This document shows positions 25,781 through 33,511 of a stretch of DNA of 51,944 nucleotides, piece by piece. Both the position numbers and the translations under genes were made by a program. Position 1 is the first letter of the stretch, and each line of letters starts with the position of its first letter. The DNA comes from Muribaculaceae bacterium. GTDB lineage: Bacteria > Bacteroidota > Bacteroidia > Bacteroidales > Muribaculaceae. Below the pieces are notes generated by a model. The model ran no database searches and was not told the DNA's origin. It saw only the letters and a list, made by a program, of their open reading frames with translations. Location: the NCBI GenBank assembly GCA_009775365.1, contig VSPM01000014.1, forward strand, positions 1-51,944. Reading direction: 5' to 3'.

Positions 25781-26497
25781 ATGACACGATTAAGTGTAAA
25801 CATCAATAAGGTGGCCACACTGCGCAACGCCCGTGGAGAAAATGTGCCCGACGTTGTCAGATTTGCAATAGACTGCGAACGTTTCGGAGCACAAGGGATA
25901 ACCGTGCATCCGCGTCCCGACGAACGCCACATAACCCGCGCCGATGTCTATGCGCTGCGCCCCGTTGTTAAAACTGAATTCAACATAGAAGGATATCCGT
26001 CTGACGACTTTATGCGCATGGTTTGCGAGGTTCGCCCGGCCCAGGTCACACTTGTGCCCGACGCACCCTCTGCCGTGACATCCAACGCCGGATGGGATGT
26101 GATTGCCAACGCCGCTTTTCTTAAAGACATCTGCAGCCGCCTCTCCGATGCAGGCATCAGAAGCTCGATATTTGTCGACGCCGACCCCGCGCAGGTGAGA
26201 AAAGCCGCAGAAGTAGGCGCAAATCGTGTGGAGTTATACACCAAGCCTTATGCCGACAATTATTTCACAGACCGAGAATCAGCCGTGAAACCGTTTGTGG
26301 AAGCTTCGCAGGAAGCGGCCGATGCAGGGCTCGGCCTGAACGCCGGCCACGACCTGAACCTGAGCAACCTGGCCTACTTCTATCGCCGCCTTCCCCACCT
26401 TGACGAAGTGAGCATAGGCCATGCCATCATCTCCGACGCCCTCTATCTCGGCATCGAGCAGACAATAGCCCGATACCTTCTCTGTCTTCGCCCTTAA
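25781..26497 (+). CDS. pdxJ: Pyridoxine 5'-phosphate synthase
   Basis: PdxJ condenses 1-deoxyxylulose 5-phosphate with 3-amino-1-hydroxyacetone phosphate to pyridoxine 5'-phosphate in the DXP-dependent vitamin B6 route. The 238-residue TIM barrel has MTRLSVNINKVATLRNAR at the N-terminus, ITVHPRPDERHI at about 40-51 with the phosphate- and substrate-binding histidines, and GLNAGHDLNLSNL near 184-196. It is followed after 39 bases by the exbB gene. Confidence 0.96.
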   Translation: MTRLSVNINKVATLRNARGENVPDVVRFAIDCERFGAQGITVHPRPDERHITRADVYALRPVVKTEFNIEGYPSDDFMRMVCEVRPAQVTLVPDAPSAVTSNAGWDVIANAAFLKDICSRLSDAGIRSSIFVDADPAQVRKAAEVGANRVELYTKPYADNYFTDRESAVKPFVEASQEAADAGLGLNAGHDLNLSNLAYFYRRLPHLDEVSIGHAIISDALYLGIEQTIARYLLCLRP

Positions 26498-26536
26498 TCC
26501 AAGCCAATTATAAATTACTAATTATCAATCAAACAG

Positions 26537-27160
26537 ATGAATTCACTTTCATTCTGGTCGCTGGTGATGGACGGCGGCTACATCATGATTCCTCTTGCAG
26601 TGCTGCTTCTGGTGAGCATATACATCTTCATTGAGCGCTGTTTCGCGCTTCACCGCGCATCGAAAAACGACGACACGTTCATGAAGCGCATACGCGACTA
26701 TATAATGGAAGGCGACATAGAAAACGCAGTGAATCTCTGCAAACGCACCGACACCCCCTATGCCCGCCTTATCCTCAAAGGCGTGAACCGCATCGGCCGC
26801 CCAATGAACGATGTGCTCGTCGCTATCGAAAACACCGGCAATATCGAAGTGGCGAATCTCGGCAAAGGGTTCACATGGCTATCCACTACAGCCGCAGGCG
26901 CCCCTATGCTCGGCTTCCTCGGAACTGTGGTCGGAATGATTGAGGCTTTCTTCGCCCTTGCCAACGCCGGCACATCTGCCAATATCACCGTGCTCTCTTC
27001 CGGAATATACCAGGCTCTCGTCACTACCGTGGCCGGCCTCGTGGTGGGCATCGCCGCCCTGTTTGCATACAACTATCTTGTGTCGCGTGTGAACCGCATC
27101 ATGAACTCGATGGAAGCCAAAACCATGGAATTCATGGACCTCCTCAATGAGCCGGCCTGA
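26537..27160 (+). CDS. exbB: MotA/TolQ/ExbB-family proton channel subunit
   Basis: The 207-residue protein has three membrane helices (about residues 15-35, 110-135 and 150-175) and the conserved ExbB/TolQ core GAPMLGFLGTVVGMIEAF and ITVLSSGIYQALVTTVAGLVVGI. With ExbD/TolR it forms the proton-driven motor that energises TonB-dependent outer-membrane transporters or Tol-Pal. The next two genes supply the partner subunits. ExbB versus TolQ cannot be decided from this sequence alone. Confidence 0.92.
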   Translation: MNSLSFWSLVMDGGYIMIPLAVLLLVSIYIFIERCFALHRASKNDDTFMKRIRDYIMEGDIENAVNLCKRTDTPYARLILKGVNRIGRPMNDVLVAIENTGNIEVANLGKGFTWLSTTAAGAPMLGFLGTVVGMIEAFFALANAGTSANITVLSSGIYQALVTTVAGLVVGIAALFAYNYLVSRVNRIMNSMEAKTMEFMDLLNEPA

Positions 27161-27204
27161 TTCAATTATTAATTATCTATTATTAATTGTCAATTAGCGA
27201 AATC

Positions 27205-27639
27205 ATGGCTCTAAAAAAGAATTTCCAGACTCTCGACACTTTCTCGATGTCGTCGATGACCGACGTGATTTTCCTGCTCCTCATCTTCTTCATGGTGACC
27301 TCCACGCTGATTTTTCCGGCTGCCATCGACGTGAATCTTCCTCAAAGCAGCGAGCAGACTTCACTGAAGCCGGTCACCGAGGTCTATATCGACGCGGAGT
27401 CAAAACTGTGGCTCGTGGCCGACCGCAACGACTCTATCGAAGAAAATTCGGAGGCGCGGGCTGTGACCCGCGACGAACTGCTTGCAAGCCTTATGCTAAT
27501 ACAGCGTCAGGACTCGCTCCATGCTGTCGCCCTTTATGCCGACAGCACTGTGGCTTATGCAAGAGTTATTGAGGTGCTCGACCTGGCAGCTCGCAATCAT
27601 CTCAAACTTGTGCTGGCCACTCGCAGCTCACAAAAATAA
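27205..27639 (+). CDS. exbD: ExbD/TolR-family biopolymer transport protein
   Basis: The 144-residue protein has one N-terminal membrane helix with the conserved aspartate in the SSMTDVIFLLLIFFMVTS region and a periplasmic domain with CVTR-like repeats (residues 50-140). It partners the ExbB channel at 26537 and the TonB-like protein at 27682. The ATG at 27205 is preferred over an in-frame TTG at 27187 because it is a normal start and the upstream residues are unlike the family. Confidence 0.92.
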   Translation: MALKKNFQTLDTFSMSSMTDVIFLLLIFFMVTSTLIFPAAIDVNLPQSSEQTSLKPVTEVYIDAESKLWLVADRNDSIEENSEARAVTRDELLASLMLIQRQDSLHAVALYADSTVAYARVIEVLDLAARNHLKLVLATRSSQK

Positions 27640-27681
27640 GTCTCCCCTCAGAACAGCCCGCCGGGCCAAGACTATTATTCA

Positions 27682-28428
27682 ATGGCTAAAGACACCGAAA
27701 GAAAAGACCGAATCATAGCGGCCGCGCTCACTTTACTGGTTGCACTTGCGTTGCTCCTTGTGCTGTTTTTCGGAGGCATCTCCTGGGACCGCGAGGCAAT
27801 TGCAAATGCTTCCACTCCTGAAATCATGGACATTGAGGAGCCTCTTTTCATAGAGCCGGAGCTTGTGGAGCTTGGCGAGGAGAACGCCGTCAACAACAAC
27901 AAGCCGGCCCCTGCAATGAAAGGCGAGCCGGATCCCGCCCCTGAAGACAAGGCGGAGATAATCGAACCGGGGACAAAGCCTGAGCCTGCACCTCCGAAGC
28001 CAAAGCTGAACACACAGAAGAAGGAGAGCAAGGTGAAAGCCACAGAGCCTTCAAAGACCGACAAGGAGAAACAGAAGGCCACAAGTTCGGTAGCATCAAA
28101 GTTCTCTCATAAGAATGGAGCAACCGAGGGCACAGACAAAGGCTCATCCGGAGCAGGAGGCACTGGAATAGGAGTAAGCGGCAATGCCCATGGACGCACG
28201 TTCATAAGCTGCCCCAAGCCTGACGTGGCTTTGCGCCACAAAACAGTGGTGACCGTAAACGTTGTGATTGACGCAGAGGGAAACGTAACCGAAGCCAAGG
28301 CTGCCGGAAGCGCCGACGCCTCCATACGCCGAAAATGTGAAGCTGCCGCCCGCAGGGCAAAATGGTCGGCAAAAAAGGGAGCCACCTCAACACGAGGCTC
28401 CATAACCTTCACAATCACCCCGCGCTAA
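27682..28428 (+). CDS. tonB: TonB/TolA-family energy transducer
   Basis: The 248-residue protein has an N-terminal membrane helix (about 12-31), a long acidic then lysine-proline-rich periplasmic spacer (about 40-145), a glycine-rich hinge (GSSGAGGTGIGVSGNAHG) and a TonB-like C-terminal domain (VTVNVVIDAEGNVTEAKAAGS to SITFTITPR). It closes the exbB-exbD-tonB set, providing energy for outer-membrane nutrient uptake. It could be described as TolA-like because the spacer is long. Confidence 0.88.
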   Translation: MAKDTERKDRIIAAALTLLVALALLLVLFFGGISWDREAIANASTPEIMDIEEPLFIEPELVELGEENAVNNNKPAPAMKGEPDPAPEDKAEIIEPGTKPEPAPPKPKLNTQKKESKVKATEPSKTDKEKQKATSSVASKFSHKNGATEGTDKGSSGAGGTGIGVSGNAHGRTFISCPKPDVALRHKTVVTVNVVIDAEGNVTEAKAAGSADASIRRKCEAAARRAKWSAKKGATSTRGSITFTITPR

Positions 28429-28449
28429 TATATAAAATACTAAATACAG

Positions 28450-28487
28450 AAAACTCCGTATGACATGTTGCATACGGAGTTTTTTTG
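28450..28487. terminator. Terminator between tonB and miaB
   Basis: The 13-base-pair stem AAAACTCCGTATG/CATACGGAGTTTT (28450-28462 and 28471-28483) has T runs on both strands, so it probably ends both converging transcripts. Confidence 0.8.
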
Positions 28488-28500
28488 CTTACATCGTTTT

Positions 28501-29865
28501 TCAGATGAGCTCGCCTCGGAGGGTGGCGCTACTGGCGTCGAGGATGCATACTCTCACAAAATCTCCGGGCTTTGTTTCCCCTTTCGGGAAGACCACTACT
28601 TTGTTTTGCGATGTGCGTCCGAAATGCTCGTCGGCACTGCGCTTCGACCTCCCTTCTACAAGCACCTCCATCTCCTTGCCCACATCCCTGCGGTTGCTTT
28701 CCGCCGAGAGCTCGTTCTGAAGGGCAATCATCCTGTTGAGTCTGTCGATTTTTACTTCTTCCGACACATTGTCAGGAAGATGCTTTGATGCGAATGTGCC
28801 TGGACGTTCCGAATACTTAAACATAAACGCCGAGTCAAATCCGGCCTCTCGCATAAGGCTCAATGTCTGTTCAAAATCCTCTTCCGTCTCATTGTGGAAG
28901 CCGGTGAAAAGGTCGGTGGAGATCCCCGCGTCAGGCATAAACCTTCTGATAGCCGCCACGCGGTCAAGATACCACTCGCGGGTGTATTTCCTGTTCATAA
29001 GTTTCAACACCTCGTTGCTGCCGCTCTGCACAGGGAGATGCACATGCCGGGCAATGTTCGGATAGCGCGCCATGGTTTCAAGCGTGGCGTCACACATGTC
29101 TTTAGGATGCGAAGTGGTGAACCTCACTCTCATGTCGGGCGCGGCCTCCGCCACCATTGACAGCAATGAAGGGAAGTCTGTCGCCTCACCCTCGGGAGAC
29201 ACATATTTGTAGCTGTCAACATTCTGCCCTAAAAGAGTGACCTCCTTAAAGCCTCTTTCACGCAAATCAGCGAGTTCGCGGAGTATGCTCTCAGGCTCAC
29301 GGCTTCGCTCACGCCCGCGAGTGTAGGGCACTATGCAATAAGAACAGAAATTATTGCATCCCCTCATGATAGAAATGAACCCTCCCACAGAAGCTCCAAG
29401 ACGCCTGGGAAGCACATCACGATAAGTCTCTGTCGTGGAGAGTTCTATGTTGATTGCCTTAGAGCCTGTCTCCGCAGCGGCCACAAGGTTTGGGAGGTCG
29501 AGATAAGAGTCGGGCCCTGCCACAATGTCCACTCCATAGTCGTCGATAAGCTTATGCTTCAGTCGCTCCGCCATGCATCCTATCACGCCTATGATGATGT
29601 TGCGTCCAAGCTTCCGGCGCAAAGAGTTCCAGTAAGCGAGGCGCGAATATATTTTCTGTTCTGCGTTTTCACGAATGGAGCAGGTGTTGAGCAGCACAGC
29701 CGCCGCCTCGGTGTCGACATCTGTGGGCACATATCCCGCCAGCTCCATCATGGCAGCTACCACCTCTGAATCAGCCACATTCATCTGGCATCCATAGGTT
29801 TCAATGCGCACTTTTTTCAAATCAGTGCAATTTTTATTGTTTTTCGGCAAAAAAAATGGTTCCAT
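28501..29865 (-). CDS. miaB: tRNA-2-methylthio-N6-dimethylallyladenosine synthase
   Basis: MiaB is a radical-SAM enzyme that adds the methylthio group at position 37 of tRNAs reading UNN codons. The 454-residue protein has the N-terminal MTTase cluster cysteines C26, C62 and C97 (ETYGCQMN, LNTCSIREN, VIGCMAE), the radical-SAM CxxxCxxC at C170/C174/C177 (MRGCNNFCSYC), and a TRAM domain at the C-terminus (EVLVEGRSKRSADEHFGRT). The start at MEPFFLPKNN is chosen because an earlier in-frame ATG would precede the minus promoter at 29909-29902. It shares a divergent promoter with the CoA transferase. Confidence 0.97.
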   Translation of the reverse strand: MEPFFLPKNNKNCTDLKKVRIETYGCQMNVADSEVVAAMMELAGYVPTDVDTEAAAVLLNTCSIRENAEQKIYSRLAYWNSLRRKLGRNIIIGVIGCMAERLKHKLIDDYGVDIVAGPDSYLDLPNLVAAAETGSKAINIELSTTETYRDVLPRRLGASVGGFISIMRGCNNFCSYCIVPYTRGRERSREPESILRELADLRERGFKEVTLLGQNVDSYKYVSPEGEATDFPSLLSMVAEAAPDMRVRFTTSHPKDMCDATLETMARYPNIARHVHLPVQSGSNEVLKLMNRKYTREWYLDRVAAIRRFMPDAGISTDLFTGFHNETEEDFEQTLSLMREAGFDSAFMFKYSERPGTFASKHLPDNVSEEVKIDRLNRMIALQNELSAESNRRDVGKEMEVLVEGRSKRSADEHFGRTSQNKVVVFPKGETKPGDFVRVCILDASSATLRGELI

Positions 29866-29891
29866 ATATCGATTAAATGGAATAATATGAT

Positions 29892-29933
29892 TACTTTTGT
29901 GCAAAATTACCACTTAAATCTATAGGTTACAAA
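29892..29933. promoter_or_regulatory. Back-to-back divergent promoters miaB / CoA transferase
   Basis: Plus-strand TACTTTTG at 29892-29899 and minus-strand TAATTTTG at 29909-29902 are only two bases apart. The minus -33 element (CAAA on plus, 29930-29933) has ideal 20-base spacing and overlaps the first base of the CoA-transferase start codon. The plus -33 element is weak. Confidence 0.65.
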
Positions 29934-31426
29934 TGAGTTTTCCATTTATTTCAGCCGAAGAGGCGGCCGCCCATATAAATAATGGCGACAACGTTGCTTT
30001 GTCGGGCTTTACAGCATCGGGAACACCCAAGCTTGTAACGATTGCTCTCGCCGAGCGCGCGAAACAATTCCATGAAAAAGGGGAGCCCTTCAAAATCAAT
30101 CTTTACACCGGGGCTTCCACTAACGACTTCGTTGACGGTGCGCTTTCTCGTGCGAAGGCCATCGACAAGCGTTCGCCTTATCAAGGCACGCCTGACGCCC
30201 GCAAAGCTGTTAACAACGGAGAAATATCCTACTTCGACCCTCACTTAAGCACCTGGAGCCAAGATCTGCGCTACGGGTTCTGCGGAGATATTGACGTGGC
30301 CATCATTGAGGTCACTGAAATGAACCCCTCCGGCGAAGTGATTCTTGGAGCCGGAATCGGAATGAGCCCGACAATCGCCAAGCTTGCAAAAAAGGTCATA
30401 ATCGAATACAGTTCTTATTACCGCACTTCGTTCCGAGGATTCCACGACAACTACATACCTCTTGACCCTCCTCACCGTCGCGAGATACCTGTCTACAAGC
30501 CTTCTGACAGAATCGGCACGACTGTATTGAAGATTGACCCCAAAAAGATTATCGGCGTTGTGCCTTCAAACGAGTCGGAAAGCATTAGCTCTTTCACTCA
30601 GATTTCTGAAACAACCGCCGCTATCGGCCACAATGCAGCCGCTTTCCTCGCCAACGAGATGAAAATTGGCAGAATCCCCCACGAGTTCCTGCCTATCCAG
30701 AGCGGCGTGGGCAACGTGGCTAACGCTGCCCTCCACGGCCTTGCAGAAAATCCCGACATCCCCCGATTCCAGATGTACACAGAAGTGGTGCAGGATGCCG
30801 TGATGGACCTTATGGAGAATGGGAAATGTAATTTCGCATCAACTTGCGCTCTTGCATTCTCCGACGACGCCATGCTCCATTTCATGGACAATATCAATTT
30901 CTTCCGCGACAAACTTCTGATGCGTCCGTTTGAAATTTCAAACCATCCGGAGGTGGTGCGCCGAATAGGCCTTATCGCTATGAACACCGCTCTCGAATGC
31001 GACATTTTCGGCAACGTCAACTCTACCCACGTCAACGGCAGCTACATGATGAACGGAATCGGCGGATCCGGCGACTTTGCCCGCAACGGCTATCTCTCGA
31101 TCTTCCTTTGCCCCTCTATCCAGAAAGGGGGAGCGCTTTCTGCAATCGTGCCTATGGTCACTCACATCGACCACAGCGAGCATAGCGTGAAGGTGATCGT
31201 GACTGAGCAAGGCGTGGCCGACCTCCGAAACAAAGACCCGTACCAGCGTGCGCGCTGCATAATCGAGAACTGTGTGCATCCCGACTACAAGGAACTCCTC
31301 TGGGATTACCTTAAACTCACCAAGACAGGACACATCCCTCTCAATCTTCGCGCCGCTTTCGCTCTTCACGACACATTCGCACAGTGTGGCGACATGCGCC
31401 TCACAGACTTCTCGAAATACGTCTGA
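29933..31426 (+). CDS. Acetyl-CoA hydrolase/transferase (succinyl-CoA:acetate CoA-transferase type)
   Basis: The 497-residue protein belongs to class I CoA transferases of the Cat1/AarC family, with N-terminal GDNVALSGFTASGTPK, the glycine motif ILGAGIGMSPT, QSGVGNVANAALHGL, and the C-terminal TEQGVADLRNKDPYQRARCIIENC. In anaerobic Bacteroidales it typically transfers CoA between succinyl-CoA or propionyl-CoA and acetate during fermentation. Cytoplasmic. It has its own promoter adjoining that of miaB and a strong terminator downstream. The exact substrate pair is inferred from family use, not from the sequence. Confidence 0.9.
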   Translation: MSFPFISAEEAAAHINNGDNVALSGFTASGTPKLVTIALAERAKQFHEKGEPFKINLYTGASTNDFVDGALSRAKAIDKRSPYQGTPDARKAVNNGEISYFDPHLSTWSQDLRYGFCGDIDVAIIEVTEMNPSGEVILGAGIGMSPTIAKLAKKVIIEYSSYYRTSFRGFHDNYIPLDPPHRREIPVYKPSDRIGTTVLKIDPKKIIGVVPSNESESISSFTQISETTAAIGHNAAAFLANEMKIGRIPHEFLPIQSGVGNVANAALHGLAENPDIPRFQMYTEVVQDAVMDLMENGKCNFASTCALAFSDDAMLHFMDNINFFRDKLLMRPFEISNHPEVVRRIGLIAMNTALECDIFGNVNSTHVNGSYMMNGIGGSGDFARNGYLSIFLCPSIQKGGALSAIVPMVTHIDHSEHSVKVIVTEQGVADLRNKDPYQRARCIIENCVHPDYKELLWDYLKLTKTGHIPLNLRAAFALHDTFAQCGDMRLTDFSKYV

Positions 31427-31470
31427 CCCGAATTGCAGGAATATCTTCGCAATTAAGCAATATAGATTAT

Positions 31471-31513
31471 AAAAAGTTGTCGCTTGTAGATTCCCGCAAG
31501 CGACAACTTTTTT
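31471..31513 (+). terminator. Terminator after the CoA transferase
   Basis: A 16-base-pair stem AAAAAGTTGTCGCTTG/CAAGCGACAACTTTTT (31471-31486 and 31497-31512) with a 10-base loop and a T run. Confidence 0.85.
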
Positions 31514-31824
31514 CATTATCCTTGTAGCCATCTCTTCCAATGCCTTAGCATTTGACGGACGCTCATTAATTAATCACATTTGTTTTTAACAAATTGTCAC
31601 CCCCTAATGTTAAAATTGACTAAAAATTAGAATGCAGACGAAAAAAATTGTAAAGAAAACAGGGAAATTTATGTTTGGTCTCATTTTTTTGTGTTACATT
31701 TGCACTGAAATTTATATATCATATTTGAGACGATAAATCAAACCATGAAAACTTGTTATAGCCGCTGACTTATTAACCGTCACGGCTGTATATTAGAATG
31801 ACAATTAATTAACATAAATAATAT
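31514..31824 (+). other. AT-rich leader region before the second T9SS cluster
   Basis: These 311 bases hold no supported gene. A promoter (TTTG 31674-31677, 17 bases, TACATTTG 31695-31702) would start a leader of about 120 bases before the ATG at 31825. The rest is AT-rich with no obvious structure. Confidence 0.6.
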
Positions 31825-33453
31825 ATGACACGATTTTTATCTTTAAAGAGAGTGGCTCTTTCCATAGTTGCGACATGTGGCGCTATGGGAGCCGCAACAG
31901 CTGCCGAGCCATATGATATGGGGGTGATGGAGCCGGGAGTCACGTACACTTATCCCGCTTATGCAGTGGTTACAGGAGAATACACTCCTTCTGTTACCGG
32001 GCCTGTGAAATTTGTTTACAGCACAAATCCATTAGCTTTGTACACTTCAAAGGGACATGAGGACGAGTCGTTTGTGGCTGGCAAGCATGCCTACACTTCC
32101 GGAGGGCAGGTCATGACTTATTCGGAATTGCAGGCCGGGACAACCTACTACATTTATTCTGCATTGAGCCTGATGGAAGGTTCTGTCACTATTCAAGAAG
32201 GCGCTTCTGAGTTAAAAGTTGTGACAATTTATCCTCCGACAGACACCGATGTCCCTTATTCTGTAAGTAAAAATTATACGGTAGACATAACATTCAATTA
32301 TCCTGTAACCGTCGACAATGCGCTTCTTTTGGTGAACGGCGCGCGCAAAACAATTTCTGCTGTTCCCGATAACACATGCGTCACTTGTGATGTGTCAGGC
32401 GCAATGATGGACTTTTATCGCGACGGCACCATGAAAGAGGGAGACGAAATCACATTGCGTCTGCTTCAAGTGAAAGATGCGAGCGATCCGGATAATAAGT
32501 TTGAAGAGAAAGGGAAACTTGAAATCAAATATAAAATGGCTGCGAAGCCTGCAGAGATTGTCGATGTGGTAAATGCAAGCCTTAAAGGAGACAATGTGTT
32601 CAATTCATATTATACAACCAATGATGAGAACGCAAAAATCCATTTTGTGTTTGACAGAGAGCTATCTTCCGAGAAAACACCTGTGGCGAGGCTGACTTAC
32701 GGTAACGCCGACAATATAGAAGTGGGGATATACACTGAGGATGTCAAAGGGAATAATGAAGGCAACACAGCATCATTTGATTTTTCGGGGAAGCTGCGCC
32801 GTCCGATAGATATGCTTCCTTTATCGACATCCGCCACTCAGCCAGATTTCATACATGGCTCTTTCGCAGACATCTATACGCCTGACGGACAACGAGTATA
32901 CACTGGCAGCATGTCAAATCCAACCGGATATTCGCTTTCATTCTCTATAAATGTTCTTCAGTTTTCCATTGCCGCAGACTTCACTCCGGCCCGCGGGTCG
33001 GCACTTGTGCCTGGACAAGAGATGGAAATATGGGTTATGAACGGAGACAAGCTGAATTTTTCAGGCATACGATTTGACTACATCTTAAACAATGAGCAGT
33101 GCGAACATATCATTCCTGTCGAAGACATAAAGATCGAGGCGGACAGCATGAGCGATGACGCTATGCTTTACACTTTTAATGTGCCTGCAATTAATATTGA
33201 TCCCGACAGTAAGGTGACAGTGTCATTGGCAGACCTTGAATGTGCTGACGGCCTTGACCACAATAACGATGTCATGGCAGAATTCTCATACAAAACTTCA
33301 GGTGTCGAGGAGATTGAGGGAGATGCCCTCAAAGGCAGTTTCGATATATATGACATAGCCGGTGTGGCTGTTATGCGCGGCGCGACACGCAGCGATCTCC
33401 GGAATCTCAAGAAAGGCATTTATATCATCAACGGGAAAAAGGTTATTATTTAA
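31825..33453 (+). CDS. Secreted T9SS cargo protein, family not recognised
   Basis: The 542-residue protein has a signal peptide (MTRFLSLKRV to ATAA, about residue 27), beta-rich domains through the middle (Ig-like stretch near 130-240 with YPPTDTDVPYSVSKNY) and a C-terminal T9SS sorting tail (FDIYDIAGVAVMRGATRSD, ending YIINGKKVII). I recognise no enzymatic motif. By eye, base composition is more AT-rich and codon choice (GTT, CTT, GAT) differs from the housekeeping genes, like the two genes after it. Its C-terminal tail closely matches that of the next gene. Confidence 0.8.
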   Translation: MTRFLSLKRVALSIVATCGAMGAATAAEPYDMGVMEPGVTYTYPAYAVVTGEYTPSVTGPVKFVYSTNPLALYTSKGHEDESFVAGKHAYTSGGQVMTYSELQAGTTYYIYSALSLMEGSVTIQEGASELKVVTIYPPTDTDVPYSVSKNYTVDITFNYPVTVDNALLLVNGARKTISAVPDNTCVTCDVSGAMMDFYRDGTMKEGDEITLRLLQVKDASDPDNKFEEKGKLEIKYKMAAKPAEIVDVVNASLKGDNVFNSYYTTNDENAKIHFVFDRELSSEKTPVARLTYGNADNIEVGIYTEDVKGNNEGNTASFDFSGKLRRPIDMLPLSTSATQPDFIHGSFADIYTPDGQRVYTGSMSNPTGYSLSFSINVLQFSIAADFTPARGSALVPGQEMEIWVMNGDKLNFSGIRFDYILNNEQCEHIIPVEDIKIEADSMSDDAMLYTFNVPAINIDPDSKVTVSLADLECADGLDHNNDVMAEFSYKTSGVEEIEGDALKGSFDIYDIAGVAVMRGATRSDLRNLKKGIYIINGKKVII

Positions 33454-33456
33454 ACA

Positions 33457-33490
33457 TTTACGGGTGCATGAATTGTCATGCGCCCGTAAA
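33457..33490 (+). terminator. Hairpin after the 31825 gene
   Basis: TTTACGGGTGCATG pairs with CATGCGCCCGTAAA (33457-33470 and 33477-33490). No T run follows, so it could be an attenuator or RNA-stability element between the cargo genes. Confidence 0.5.
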
Positions 33491-33511
33491 CAACAATAAA
33501 CTATTTTTTAT

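Noticed and set aside
25576..25932. A 118-residue minus frame overlapping the start of pdxJ
   Set aside because: Overlaps a clear pdxJ start and promoter and has no recognisable features.
27187..27204. In-frame TTG as an earlier start of exbD
   Set aside because: Non-standard start and added residues unlike the family; ATG 27205 is adequate.
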